A stretch of 64,000 bases of DNA from an uncultured Clostridia bacterium. Its GTDB lineage: Bacteria; Bacillota; Clostridia; Oscillospirales; Ruminococcaceae. Every line of letters begins with the position of its first letter. Position 1 is the stretch's first letter. The translations under genes and the position numbers were made by a program. The stretch spans positions 78,749 to 142,748 of the forward strand of contig CANQYD010000002.1 in NCBI GenBank assembly GCA_947627985.1. The letters run 5' to 3'. The notes under the pieces were generated by a model. That model saw only the letters and a list, made by a program, of their open reading frames with translations. It had not been told where the DNA came from and made no database searches. This document shows positions 52,536 through 61,721 of this stretch, piece by piece.

Positions 52536-52737
52536 TATATTATAACATATTATTGCGGGGAATGCAAGGGGGTAATAGATGATAGAGGGTTAGAGGATAG
52601 AAGATAGATTATGCGGGCGGGCTTATGCAAGTTTAGGATCAAGCCCTATTTAAAGGACTTGCGGGGGTCTCCATTACATGCCGGTTTTGTTACCAATCGC
52701 ACTTTGAAATCGTAACCGATCTCTCACACAGCCTTTT
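52350..52737. other. Intergenic region with LytTR remnant and purine-rich tract
   Basis: Up to 52535 it holds the LytTR remnant. At 52568-52607 lies a purine-rich tract (GATAGAGGGTTAGAGGATAG type) nearly identical to one at 47180-47212. Nothing else is recognised; no terminator for the M20 gene was found. Confidence 0.5.
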
Positions 52738-54105
52738 CTACCCGCAGATCCTCATAATCGCCTCCGCGAACATCACCGCATTCTCCACCAGCGCGTCGGT
52801 GCGGATAAACTCGTCAGCCGCGTGAATCCGATTGTCCTCGCCGGTCTCGCAGCCGAACGCCACCCCGCCGGGAATCCCGTGGACATACGTCCCACCGCCG
52901 ATTGCGATCGCCTCGCCGGGATTTCCGCTGATGTCGTGGTAAACCGCTAAAAGCGTCCTCACAAAGTCGCTGTCCGACGGCACGCAGTGCGGCTCGACGC
53001 CGGAAATGTCAGCCGCAAAGCCTATCTCCGATAGCTTTTTCTCAAGTTTTTTGGATATATTTTCCACGCTCTCGCAGACCGGGAACCTGATATCCATTGC
53101 TCCGCTCATCTTTTCCCCGTCGAAATCGAGAATGCTCAGGGCAAGCGTCAGCGAGCCGGATTCGTCGTCGCGGGCTGCGATTCCAGCCGATTTTCCGTCG
53201 GTCTCGCGATAGGGAAATGTCCCGTCGATGCCGGATATCATGGCTTTTGCGGGCTCGTCAAGTGGCAGCGCGGACAAAAGTCTCACAAGCCCCGTCAAAG
53301 CGTTGTCGCCGAGGTCGGGGAGCGACGCATGAGCCGGGGTGCCGGCTGCCGTGATGATTACCTTCTCCCCGACCTCTTTAATGTCAAATTTTACCGTACA
53401 GCCGGATTTCTCGGCAGCGGTTTTTATCTCGAATGCAGAAATCCCCGTCACAACGGCGTTTGCAAGCGCAGGGACGGCGTTTACCGTTTTGCCGCCGTGG
53501 AATTCGACAAGCTTATCGGAACGGCACTTTGCGGAAAATTTCGCGCATATGCGACCCTTTTCGATGTTGATGACGGGGTAGTCGGCGTCGGGGGTGAAGA
53601 CCTTGCCGGGCAGCTTTTCCTTCGACATGTAGTAGTCGATGTCGGACGACCCGCACTCCTCGTCGGTCCCGAGGATCAGCTCAACCCCGCTTTTTAAGGG
53701 TATCCCGAGGTCTTTTATCGCCTTCATCGCATACATCACCGACACCGCGGGTCCCTTGTCGTCCATCGCGCCTCTGCCGTAGAGCCGATCGCCCTCGACT
53801 GTGGCTTCAAAAGGCTTTTTAGTCCAGCCCGAGCCCGCCGGGACGACGTCAAGATGAGCCAAAATGCCGAGCTCGGGGTCGCAACCCAGCCTTGCGCGAC
53901 CCGCATAACTGTCGACGTTTTTGACTTCAAATCCGAAACTTTCGCAGATTTCAAGGGCGCGCTCAAGGCACTTCTTCGCGGGGATTCCGAACGGCGCGCC
54001 GTCCTCGGGATCGCGCCTGTGACTGTCAAATGAGATCAGCTCGGCGAGCGTTTCGATCATCTGCGGCTTCATATCTTTAATATAATTAAGAATTTTTTCT
54101 GTCAT
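52738..54105 (-). CDS. M20-family dipeptidase (PepV/Sapep-like)
   Basis: 455 residues. Metal ligands: GILAHLDVVPAGSGW (His, then Asp in RGAMDDKGP), LGTDEECGSSD (catalytic Glu and ligand), DADYPV and a C-terminal His in RIHAADEF. The lid domain (about 190-340) makes it PepV-like. It cleaves dipeptides in the cytoplasm, a natural partner for peptides imported by Opp. It starts 5 bp after the pullulanase stop, so the two genes are cotranscribed. Confidence 0.93.
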   Translation of the reverse strand: MTEKILNYIKDMKPQMIETLAELISFDSHRRDPEDGAPFGIPAKKCLERALEICESFGFEVKNVDSYAGRARLGCDPELGILAHLDVVPAGSGWTKKPFEATVEGDRLYGRGAMDDKGPAVSVMYAMKAIKDLGIPLKSGVELILGTDEECGSSDIDYYMSKEKLPGKVFTPDADYPVINIEKGRICAKFSAKCRSDKLVEFHGGKTVNAVPALANAVVTGISAFEIKTAAEKSGCTVKFDIKEVGEKVIITAAGTPAHASLPDLGDNALTGLVRLLSALPLDEPAKAMISGIDGTFPYRETDGKSAGIAARDDESGSLTLALSILDFDGEKMSGAMDIRFPVCESVENISKKLEKKLSEIGFAADISGVEPHCVPSDSDFVRTLLAVYHDISGNPGEAIAIGGGTYVHGIPGGVAFGCETGEDNRIHAADEFIRTDALVENAVMFAEAIMRICG

Positions 54106-54109
54106 TTTC

Positions 54110-55984
54110 TCAGCCCTTTCTAATCAGGATCATGCCCGAGATCGGCGGCACCACGATCCCCTCGCAATAGGTCGCCATCGGCTCTTCGGAGCAGTGAATG
54201 TCGCTGACGTGCAAAAGCCACTCGCCGTCGGGAAGGATCATCATCTTTGCCCTCGGGATCGGGTTTGCGATGATCAAAACGTCCTCTTTTCCGCGGAGCC
54301 TCAGCATCACGGTGCCGTCGGGGGAGGAAATTATCTCCGCCGCGGCTTTTATCTCGTCGGCAGTCCGCATTCTGAAAACGGGGTGATTTTTGCGGAACCG
54401 GATCAGCCCGCGGCAGTAATCAACCTCTCTTGCGTATTTGTCAAGATTATCCCATTTCAGGGAATTTACGTCATCGGAAGATCGGTAGGAATTGTGGTCA
54501 AAGGAGGCGTCGCCGTTCGGCTTTGAGCGCAGGAAATCCTGTCCGCCGTGCAAAAACGGTATGCCCTGAGCGGTCAGTATTAAAAACATCGCGAGGCGGT
54601 CCATCTTTTTTCTGTCCTCGACGGAATATCCGGCGGCGGAAACATTCAGCTTGTCCCAGAGGGTGAGGTTGTCGTGGGCTTCGCAGTAGTTGATGATCTG
54701 GGTCGGCTCGCCTGCCCACCCTGCCGAGCCGAGCAGCCCTTCGATGATGTTTTGGCGGCAGTGATAATTTCCGCTGATGTAACCGAGCCCCTCGTCCGAG
54801 AAGGTGTCGCCCTTGACGGAGTCCCTGAAGCCGTCGTTGAAGTACGCTATCCCCGGGGTGGAGCATGCGTTCTGCCGAAGCGCCGAGTGTTCATACGGAA
54901 GCATTGTCCTGCCGCCCGTCCAGCCTTCGCCGTAGATGAGGGCGGAGGGGTTTATCTTTCTTAACTCCCTTGCGATTTCGTTCATCGTCTCGATGTCAAG
55001 GACCCCCATCAGATCGAATCTGAACCCGTCGATCTTATATTCTTTAGCCCAGAAGAGGACCGAATCGACGATGAGTTTTCTCACCATCGTTCGCTCGGAG
55101 GCGAGTTCATTCCCGCAGCCCGAGCCGTTTGAATAGTTCCCGCCTTCGTCGGTGCGGTAGTAATATTTAGGAAATGCGATGTCAAGGCTGGAATCGCCCG
55201 TGCGGAAAGTGTGATTATATACGACGTCCATCACAACGCCGATATTTTCGCGGTGAAGCGACTGCACCATTTTTTTGAGCTCGTTGATCCTCTTCTCGGG
55301 ATCGAGGGGATTACGCGAATATGATCCCTCCGGAAGATTATAGTTCATCGGGTTGTAGCCCCAGTTGTATTCGGCTGAAGGGTCGTTTTCATCGACGCCC
55401 TCGAAGTCAAATATCGGTAAAAGCTGGACGTGGGTGATCCCGAGGCGCTTTAAGTGTCCTAAGCATGTCGGTTTTCCCGACGGGAGGCGGCTGTAGCGGT
55501 CATAAAACGCCGCAAATGTGCCTCTTGCGCTCGGTGCAATCTGCGACGACGGGTCTGAGGAGAAATCCCGGACCGAGAGTTCATATATGACGGCGTCCGC
55601 AGGGCTGTCGAGCTTGACATATTTTTCCTGATCCCAGCCGACGGGATTGAGCTTTTCAAAATCCGGGATAAAGCCTTTTTTGCCGTTTACCCCGGCGGAT
55701 TTTGCGTAGATATCGAGACCTTCCCGGGTTACGCCGTCGTAGGTGTAGGAGTAGGTGTAGTAAAGACCGTTTAAGCGCTTCGGATATACATATCTCCAGA
55801 CGCCGTCGGCACCGGGGTTCATCGGTATGACGTCGCAGGGATCGTCCTCCTGATTGTTATAAAGCCTCAGTTCCACCTTCTCGGCATAGGGCGCCCAGAC
55901 GGCGAACGATGTGGAATTCTCCTCAAGCTGTGCGCCGAGGCTTCCGCTGTAGGAATAATCTCTGTCTGTTTCGGTGAAATTCAT
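54110..55984 (-). CDS. pulA: Type I pullulanase (GH13)
   Basis: 624 residues. A CBM48-like N-terminal domain (SFAVWAPYAEKVELRLY) precedes the catalytic barrel with the type I signature YNWGYNP (206-212), VVMDVVYNHTF, nucleophile Asp324 in GFRFDLMGV, acid Glu353 in YGEGWTGG and CEAHDNLTLWDKL. It cuts alpha-1,6 branches of glycogen or limit dextrins. No signal peptide, so intracellular. It forms an operon with the M20 gene downstream. Confidence 0.95.
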   Translation of the reverse strand: MNFTETDRDYSYSGSLGAQLEENSTSFAVWAPYAEKVELRLYNNQEDDPCDVIPMNPGADGVWRYVYPKRLNGLYYTYSYTYDGVTREGLDIYAKSAGVNGKKGFIPDFEKLNPVGWDQEKYVKLDSPADAVIYELSVRDFSSDPSSQIAPSARGTFAAFYDRYSRLPSGKPTCLGHLKRLGITHVQLLPIFDFEGVDENDPSAEYNWGYNPMNYNLPEGSYSRNPLDPEKRINELKKMVQSLHRENIGVVMDVVYNHTFRTGDSSLDIAFPKYYYRTDEGGNYSNGSGCGNELASERTMVRKLIVDSVLFWAKEYKIDGFRFDLMGVLDIETMNEIARELRKINPSALIYGEGWTGGRTMLPYEHSALRQNACSTPGIAYFNDGFRDSVKGDTFSDEGLGYISGNYHCRQNIIEGLLGSAGWAGEPTQIINYCEAHDNLTLWDKLNVSAAGYSVEDRKKMDRLAMFLILTAQGIPFLHGGQDFLRSKPNGDASFDHNSYRSSDDVNSLKWDNLDKYAREVDYCRGLIRFRKNHPVFRMRTADEIKAAAEIISSPDGTVMLRLRGKEDVLIIANPIPRAKMMILPDGEWLLHVSDIHCSEEPMATYCEGIVVPPISGMILIRKG

Positions 55985-56072
55985 AACAGCCTTCCCTTTT
56001 TCATGATTTTAAAGACCCCTATATTATATATCTTTTTCTTTCATTTTTCAATAGTAAATTTGCAATTTTATG

Positions 56073-56101
56073 TTGATTATACGTCAAAAATATGTTATAA
56101 T
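56073..56101 (+). promoter_or_regulatory. Promoter of SGNH esterase gene
   Basis: TTGATT (56073-56078), 17-bp spacer, TATAAT (56096-56101), 40 bp before the GTG start. Confidence 0.8.
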
Positions 56102-56140
56102 CTATCCGGCGGCATAAATTATCAAAAGGAGGAAATTTTT

Positions 56141-57178
56141 GTGAATATTTTGAATTTACCGAGCCCTATGGCAAGGCTCACGGGAAGGATTCCCGAGACT
56201 AACGGCGGAGTTATGCTCTGCTGGTGTGGGAGCAGCATCACATTTAAGTTCAGGGGGACTAAGTGCTCCGTTAAAGCGGTAAACGACAACTTCGGAAGCG
56301 AGACGATTGTCGGCTCGTTCATCGACGGGAAAGAATATCAGTATAAAATCCCGTATGGCGACAGCGGGAAGGAGATAGAGATCGTCTTGGCTGATGATCT
56401 TAGGGAAGGCGAGCATGTCGCGGTCTTTTACAAGAGGATGGAGGGACACTACATAACCGTCCGAGAGATAACATGCGACGGGGAATTTTTTGATCCTCCG
56501 AAGGCTCCCAAAAAGCGGATAGAGGTCTACGGCGACAGCGTATCTGCGGGGTCTGTGGTGGACTGTGAGGAATATGTCGGCAAGAGCGATCCCGAGCACA
56601 AAGGACAGTGGGACAACGCTTGGCATGCATATCCCCAGATCTTGGCAAGAGAGCTGCCCGCGGAGGTCTATGACACCGCTCAGGGGGGAATTGCGATATT
56701 TGACGGCACGGGATATTTTGAAATGCCCGATACAAAGGGAATGGAGAGCTGCTGGGAGTATTCGGCGTATTCGTCTTACCGGGAAAGGATCAGGTGGGAT
56801 TTCGGCTTCAAGCCGCATGTCATCATCTTCGCGATAGGTCAGAACGACGCCTATCCCGATCCCGACGTCTTAAAAGACCCCGAGAGGCGGGAGAAGTGGA
56901 TATCTAAATATATCGAGATCATCGAAGGCGTGAGGTCGCACAGCCCCAAAGCTGCGGTGGTTTTGGCTCTGACGGTTTTAATGCATGATCCCGCTTGGGA
57001 CGAGGCGCTCTCGGAGATCGCAAATCGGCTCGGCGGGGAGGGGAAGCATGTCTATCACTATCTTTACACCCGCTGCGGAAAGGCGACCCCCGGGCACCCG
57101 AGATATCCGGAACAGAGGGAAATGGCTGCGGAGATGAAGGCTTTCCTGACGGGGCTTCCGGAGGAGATTTGGGCTTAA
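56141..57178 (+). CDS. SGNH/GDSL esterase, CE2-like carbohydrate esterase
   Basis: 345 residues from GTG 56141 behind AAAGGAGGAAATTTTT; the frame is open further upstream but that part overlaps the promoter. An N-terminal beta-sandwich (GVMLCWCGSSITFKFRG) is followed by the SGNH domain: EVYGDSVSAGS (block I Ser), DTAQGGIAI (block II Gly), IGQNDAYPDP (block III Asn) and ATPGHPRYPEQ (block V His). The two-domain layout fits CE2 acetyl esterases that deacetylate xylo- or manno-oligosaccharides. No signal peptide. Confidence 0.85.
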   Translation: MNILNLPSPMARLTGRIPETNGGVMLCWCGSSITFKFRGTKCSVKAVNDNFGSETIVGSFIDGKEYQYKIPYGDSGKEIEIVLADDLREGEHVAVFYKRMEGHYITVREITCDGEFFDPPKAPKKRIEVYGDSVSAGSVVDCEEYVGKSDPEHKGQWDNAWHAYPQILARELPAEVYDTAQGGIAIFDGTGYFEMPDTKGMESCWEYSAYSSYRERIRWDFGFKPHVIIFAIGQNDAYPDPDVLKDPERREKWISKYIEIIEGVRSHSPKAAVVLALTVLMHDPAWDEALSEIANRLGGEGKHVYHYLYTRCGKATPGHPRYPEQREMAAEMKAFLTGLPEEIWA

Positions 57179-57502
57179 AAACAGAAATCGGAAATCAGAA
57201 ATCAGAGGACAGATTTTAAAGGTGTCGCCTGCGGTGACGGATTTAAAATCCCGACCAAACCGGAAAGCGTCTTACGAACCGAGTGCAGGAGGGGGACCGG
57301 CCCGCAGGGCCGCCGCTCGGCTCCGCCGAGCGGCGCTCCGGGGCGAAGCCCCGGAGAACCCCTTGCCTTCGGCAAGGGGTTGCCCTGCGGGCAAGCAGCC
57401 TCTCGCACCCATGTAAATTGTAACCTTTTTTTAATCTTTTCCCCCTTTTCTTTTGCACCGAGTTGTGCTATACTTATACCATAATCCCCCACGGAAGGTG
57501 AA
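57179..57502. repeat. Intergenic repeat block: purine tract, hairpin repeat C and hairpins with short loops
   Basis: 57181-57214 is a purine-rich tract (AAATCAGAAATCAGAGG type). 57218-57247 matches the second hairpin of repeats A and B (GTCGCC...GGTGAC). 57296-57400 contains stacked perfect hairpins: GCCGCTCGGC/GCCGAGCGGC (loop TCC), CTCCGGGGC/GCCCCGGAG (loop GAA), AACCCCTTGCC/GGCAAGGGGTT (loop TTC). The rest is a T-rich lead-in to the dac promoter, whose -10 TATACT is at 57479-57484. Confidence 0.7.
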
Positions 57503-58876
57503 ATGATGCGCATTTTCAACAGATTTCTTGCCATAATTCTGACGGCTTCGATAATTTTTTGCACCCTCGGAGTCTGTGCCGACGCGGTCGGGTTCACGCC
57601 CGATTTTGAAGTATATTCCGAGACGGCGCTGCTGTATAACCTCGATACAAAGGAGATAGTCTATCAGAAAAACGCCGAGGAGAAGCGCACCCCCGCTTCC
57701 CTCACAAAGCTGATGACCATGATCCTCGTCTTAGAGCAGTTCAAGGACGATCTTCCCGCCATGTCATCTACATATTGGTCGGGCGGATATGAATGCTTCG
57801 ACGAGCTCTATCTCACAGGCGCTTCCACCGCGGATATCAGAAACGGCGAGAAGGTATCGGTCAAGGACCTTCTTTACGCGCTTATCCTTCGCTCTGCATG
57901 TGAAGCCGCAAATATCATCGCCGTGAATATGGCTGGAAATCTCTCAAGCTTTGCGGATATGATGAACCTCAAGGCTCAGCAGCTCGGCATGTCAAATACC
58001 CACTTCACCAACGCCCACGGTCTCTTCTGGCAGGATCATTACACCACCGCGGTCGATCTCTGCAAGCTCATCGAGTACGGCATGACGCTCCCGATGTTCA
58101 CCGAGATCGTCTGCGCCCCCACCTATGAGATGGAGGCGACCGAGTACCACGAGGCGAGAACCATCTCCCACACCAATTCGATGATGATGAAGGGGAGCGA
58201 ATATTACTACGAATATGCAAAGGGTATCAAGACCGGGACCCTCGACGAGTCGGGAAGATGCCTCGCTTCCTTGGCGTATAAAGACGGCTACAGCTACCTT
58301 CTCATCACCATGGGCGCGCCGCAGGTCGATGAAGAGGGCAACAACGTCATGTACAACATGATCGATCACAAAAACATCTACGAGTGGGCGTTCAGCTCCT
58401 TTGAATACACGACGCTCATCGCCGGGACCGAGGAGATCGCGGAAGTGCCTGTCGAATACGGCGAAGGCGTGGATTACGTCATCGTCCGACCGGAGGAGGA
58501 ATATTCAAGAATCTGGAATAATCGCGTCTCCCCCGACAGCGTGCACCGCGTCATCGATCTCAAACAAAACGTCATCGCGCCGATACGCGAGGGCGACGAG
58601 CTCGGCAGCATGGAGCTTCAGTACGGCGGCGAGACCCTTGCCACCGTCAAGCTTGTCGCGACAAACGACGTCGCGAGGTCGGAGCAAAAGGAGATGATCG
58701 CCGTCGCGCAGAGCTTCATCGGCTCCGACGAGTTCTTCGACGCCGCCAAGTTCTCAGCCGCATTTTTTCTTATCTATACTGTTGTGATAATCATCATAAA
58801 GATCGCGATCGCCCGGGCAAATAAAAAGCGCGCCCGCCTCTACGGCGGCGCCAAAAAGGGCTCGGACAGGTGGTAA
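57503..58876 (+). CDS. D-alanyl-D-alanine carboxypeptidase (DacF/PBP5-like)
   Basis: 457 residues. A signal peptide ends near VCADA (about 27). Active-site Ser66 and Lys69 are in PASLTK, and KTG is at 243-245 in GIKTGTLDESG. The second motif, usually SGN, is SAC at 131-133 in LRSACEAAN. A C-terminal helix (FFLIYTVVIIIIKIAIA) with a basic tail anchors the enzyme in the membrane. It trims the terminal D-Ala of peptidoglycan stem peptides. Confidence 0.93.
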   Translation: MMRIFNRFLAIILTASIIFCTLGVCADAVGFTPDFEVYSETALLYNLDTKEIVYQKNAEEKRTPASLTKLMTMILVLEQFKDDLPAMSSTYWSGGYECFDELYLTGASTADIRNGEKVSVKDLLYALILRSACEAANIIAVNMAGNLSSFADMMNLKAQQLGMSNTHFTNAHGLFWQDHYTTAVDLCKLIEYGMTLPMFTEIVCAPTYEMEATEYHEARTISHTNSMMMKGSEYYYEYAKGIKTGTLDESGRCLASLAYKDGYSYLLITMGAPQVDEEGNNVMYNMIDHKNIYEWAFSSFEYTTLIAGTEEIAEVPVEYGEGVDYVIVRPEEEYSRIWNNRVSPDSVHRVIDLKQNVIAPIREGDELGSMELQYGGETLATVKLVATNDVARSEQKEMIAVAQSFIGSDEFFDAAKFSAAFFLIYTVVIIIIKIAIARANKKRARLYGGAKKGSDRW

Positions 58877-58894
58877 AAAGAAGGAAACGATATC

Positions 58895-59308
58895 ATGAAA
58901 AAGAAAATCCTCTTAATTATTTTTGTTATTTTTATTATCATCGCGATCTCAGCGGCGCTGCTCCTTCTTGTCCCGAAGCGCTTCGGCAAGGGAATCGACC
59001 CCGAAGACATCTCAAAGATCACCGTCTTCGACGGCAGCACCGGCGTGTCTTTTGACATCGAAAACCCCGACGATATCAAAGAGATCGTCGAAAATATCCA
59101 AAACACCCCGACCCGCAGAAGCGGGATATCCCTCAGCAAAGTCGGCTACACGTTTTCGATAGAATATATCGACCGCTCCGGCAAGCCCACCCAAAAATTC
59201 ATCCTCAACTCACCCCGGACGATTCGCAAGGACCCGTTTTTCTATACCTCCGAGGAGGACTTCTGCTGGGAGAAGCTAAGAGAGCTTGAAAGCGGGATTT
59301 CGGGCTGA
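58895..59308 (+). CDS. Small membrane-anchored protein, unknown
   Basis: 137 residues: MKKKILLIIFVIFIIIAISAALLLLVP is a membrane anchor or signal, followed by about 105 residues with DPEDISKITVFDGSTGVSFDI and DIKEIVENIQNT, a pattern of small secreted Firmicutes proteins. Family not identified. It lies 18 bp after dac in the same direction. Confidence 0.7.
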   Translation: MKKKILLIIFVIFIIIAISAALLLLVPKRFGKGIDPEDISKITVFDGSTGVSFDIENPDDIKEIVENIQNTPTRRSGISLSKVGYTFSIEYIDRSGKPTQKFILNSPRTIRKDPFFYTSEEDFCWEKLRELESGISG

Positions 59309-59418
59309 CAGTCCCGGCACGGTGCCGTAAATGACATATTTTCGCCGTAAACAACATCGCACGGCTCGGGAATAAGTGCTATAATTAAACATGAGACATA
59401 TCCGCATTCTGAAAATAC

Positions 59419-59519
59419 ATGGGGAAGTTCAGATCCGCAAAATCAGCCGAGGAGCTTATGAAAATCGCTGACGAAAACGGCATGACATCACCATGGGCAT
59501 CTTCGGCACCGACATGTGA
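59419..59519 (+). pseudogene. Short gene with one-base frameshift
   Basis: ATG 59419 opens GKFRSAKSAEELMKIADENGM, then the next codons make sense only one frame over, as ITMGIFGTDM followed by TGA (59517-59519). A single-base deletion near 59484 would explain it, giving an original product of about 33 residues. The segment EELMKIADENGM resembles short Nif11-like leader peptides and other small Clostridial proteins, which is a weak similarity. Confidence 0.35.
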
Positions 59520-59572
59520 TTATAAAAAATGTACCCTTCCGACTTCGTCGCCCTCTTTTGAACGATATAAGC

Positions 59573-59602
59573 AAAAAGCAGACGCACCCGCCTGCTTTTT
59601 TA
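59573..59602 (+). terminator. Terminator downstream of the short gene remnant
   Basis: 9-bp stem AAAAAGCAG/CTGCTTTTT, T-rich 3' side; it may work in both directions. Confidence 0.6.
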
Positions 59603-59710
59603 ATATTCTGCCTTCTATCCTCTAACCTCTCTACATGCCGCAAAACCCCTTGAAACACAGCGGGTCGCAGCCTTACCTCTGCCCTCTGGCTTCTGCCCCT
59701 CTGTCCTCTA

Positions 59711-60514
59711 TTAGCCCAGCATCACGTCCATCACCATCATCACCGCAAAGCCGGCGACTATTCCCATCGTCGCAAAGTAGGGCTGTTCGCTCTGATCCTT
59801 CTGGCACTCGGGGATCAGCTCATGCACCGCGACCAAGATCATCGCGCCCGCCGCAAAACTGAGCGCGTAGGGAAGCATCGCCTCGACGTAAAATACAAGC
59901 AGTGCCCCTATCACCCCGGCGATCGGCTCCACCATTCCCGAAGCCTGACCGATCAAAAACGACTTCATTCTTGAGCAGCCTTCCCTTCGCAGCGGAAGGG
60001 ATACCGCGGCTCCCTCCGGGAAATTTTGCAGGGCGATCCCGACGGCGATCGTTATCGCGCCCATCAGCCCCTCGGGATCGATATTCCCGGGATCAAGAGC
60101 TCCGAACGCCACCCCGACGGCAAGCCCCTCGGGAATGTTGTGAAGGGTGATCGACAGGACGAGCATGACGATCCTTATCAGCCTCTCATCGGGTCTGCCG
60201 GCTGAACTGTCCACCCGCTTTGTCGCGAACCCGACGACCTTGTCGGAGCCCCACATAAAGAGCGCGCCGAACAAAAATCCCGAAGCGGCTACGGCATATG
60301 CGGGAAGTTTTGAGACCTCCCCCGCCCTCTCTATCGCCGGCTGCAAAAGCGACCAGAAGGACGCCGCGATCATCACCCCCGAGGCAAACCCGAGCATCAG
60401 ATTCATCGCCCGCTTTCCCGGCGTTCTGAAAAATATAACCACCGCCGCGCCGAGAGCCGTGACAAGCCACGTCCCGCCGGTCGCGAGCAGTGCGTAAACG
60501 CAAAGTCCGTTCAT
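59711..60514 (-). CDS. ZIP-family divalent metal transporter
   Basis: 267 residues from ATG 60514, behind GGGAGGTGCGAA. Eight predicted helices; helix IV LSITLHNIPEGLAVGVAFG and helix V ALQNFPEGAAVSLPL carry the metal site motifs HNxPEG and NFPEG. A histidine-poor loop separates helices III and IV. It imports zinc, iron or manganese. Confidence 0.93.
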   Translation of the reverse strand: MNGLCVYALLATGGTWLVTALGAAVVIFFRTPGKRAMNLMLGFASGVMIAASFWSLLQPAIERAGEVSKLPAYAVAASGFLFGALFMWGSDKVVGFATKRVDSSAGRPDERLIRIVMLVLSITLHNIPEGLAVGVAFGALDPGNIDPEGLMGAITIAVGIALQNFPEGAAVSLPLRREGCSRMKSFLIGQASGMVEPIAGVIGALLVFYVEAMLPYALSFAAGAMILVAVHELIPECQKDQSEQPYFATMGIVAGFAVMMVMDVMLG

Positions 60515-60577
60515 TTCGCACCTCCCGATATCCATAATATGCCGTCGGACGCGAGTGGTGAATGAGGGTGAAAATGT

Positions 60578-60604
60578 AAAAAGCAGACCGGGGTCTGCTT
60601 TTTT
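60578..60604. terminator. Bidirectional terminator between ZIP and HIT genes
   Basis: Perfect stem AAAAAGCAGACC/GGTCTGCTTTTT; A and T runs on both sides. It terminates the HIT gene (minus strand) and lies 64 bp upstream of the ZIP start. Confidence 0.8.
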
Positions 60605-60622
60605 CGATATATAAATATGTAT

Positions 60623-61087
60623 CTACAGTAATTTTTCCAATTCATCAAGCAGCTTTCGCTTCATATTTTCAAGCTGCTCCTCGCTCGGTCTGCACTCATC
60701 GGAGTACATCTTTTCCATGGGGTACCACCAGACGGGACCTCTGCCGTTATTTCCGTAATTTTCAAGGTCTCCGCTTATTCTTGGGAATAAATGCCAATGA
60801 AGATGGGCGTCGCCCATGCCGAGCAGCTCATAATTTATCTTTTCAGCACCGAAAGCCCTCGACACGGCTTCGGCAACCGCCGTCATCTCTTCAAGAAATT
60901 TTGCCCTCTCCGACGGTTCAAGATGAAACAGCTCGGTTTTTTCGACGTGATGCCTGTAAAGAAAAAGCGTATAGCCGTAAAAATGCTGATTGTCGCCTAT
61001 CACCACATATCCCGTCTCAAGTTCCTTTACAAAATAAGGGTTTTCGCCTCTTTTGATCATTTCGATCCGATCACATATCAAACACAT
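60623..61087 (-). CDS. HIT-family protein
   Basis: 154 residues with the histidine triad HLHWHLFPR and an N-terminal CLICDRI zinc-type pair. HIT proteins hydrolyse dinucleotide or AMP-linked substrates. Located 26 bp downstream of the carbonic anhydrase gene on the same strand, so cotranscription is likely. Confidence 0.9.
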   Translation of the reverse strand: MCLICDRIEMIKRGENPYFVKELETGYVVIGDNQHFYGYTLFLYRHHVEKTELFHLEPSERAKFLEEMTAVAEAVSRAFGAEKINYELLGMGDAHLHWHLFPRISGDLENYGNNGRGPVWWYPMEKMYSDECRPSEEQLENMKRKLLDELEKLL

Positions 61088-61113
61088 GATGATCCCCTGA
61101 AAATCCGGATTTT

Positions 61114-61662
61114 TTATCCCAAAAATTCAACTCTGCCGCTTGAAATGTCGCAGACGGCGGGAATTATCCTGATTCCCTCTCCGCCGACCTTTTCGGACAG
61201 CTCTTCGGCGCCCGCAGAGGCGTTTTTTGCGGAAGCCGCGGCGGGATCGGTCTCGCCCGAGATATTATCAAGAATTTTTTTGACGATGGGAGCGACGTAC
61301 CCCTCGGCTTCCCCGGAAAGAGCGGCTCCGACGGCGCCGCAGCAGGTGTGCCCGAGCACGATCACAAGCTTGCAGCCGAGGTGGGAGACGGCGTAGCCGA
61401 CCGAGCCGAGCTCGTTTTCGCCGACGGTGTTGCCGGCGGTTCGGATCACGAAAATCTCTCCGACGCCGCAGTCAAAGATCGCCTCGGGGATCACCCTCGA
61501 ATCCGAGCAGGCGATGACTACCGCAAAGGGAAATTGCCCCTCCGAAGCCGTTTTTTGCCGACGTTCGGGAGAAAAGTCCCCCGTGAGCATGCGCAATCTG
61601 ACATGCCTCTCGTTCCCCGCTATAAGCCTTTTCAGCGATTCTTCCGCGTTCATCGCGACCAT
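61114..61662 (-). CDS. Beta-carbonic anhydrase
   Basis: 182 residues from ATG 61662, chosen because AAAGGGG lies 8 nt upstream (an ATG two codons earlier is only 2 nt away). Zinc and catalytic residues: Cys and Asp-Arg in ACSDSR, His and Cys in GHTCCGAV; AGNTV is also typical. It interconverts CO2 and bicarbonate for carboxylation reactions and pH balance. Confidence 0.93.
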   Translation of the reverse strand: MVAMNAEESLKRLIAGNERHVRLRMLTGDFSPERRQKTASEGQFPFAVVIACSDSRVIPEAIFDCGVGEIFVIRTAGNTVGENELGSVGYAVSHLGCKLVIVLGHTCCGAVGAALSGEAEGYVAPIVKKILDNISGETDPAAASAKNASAGAEELSEKVGGEGIRIIPAVCDISSGRVEFLG

Positions 61663-61692
61663 GTTCATGACCCCTTTCTGTGGTATAATTAT

Positions 61693-61721
61693 ATTTTAGC
61701 GCAAACGTGCGGGGATGTCAA
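61693..61721 (-). promoter_or_regulatory. Promoter of carbonic anhydrase-HIT
   Basis: Minus strand TTGACA (61716-61721), 17-bp spacer, TAAAAT (61693-61698), with the shared motif GATGTCAAGACAGAGGGCAG around the -35. Confidence 0.85.

Larger units (their letters stand above)
59309..59710. other. Intergenic region with a broken short gene and purine-rich tracts
   Basis: It contains a TATAAT (59380-59385), the broken gene at 59419-59519, a terminator at 59573-59602 and two pyrimidine-rich tracts (59606-59636 and 59673-59713), which are the complement of the purine repeats seen elsewhere. Nothing else is recognised. Confidence 0.5.
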
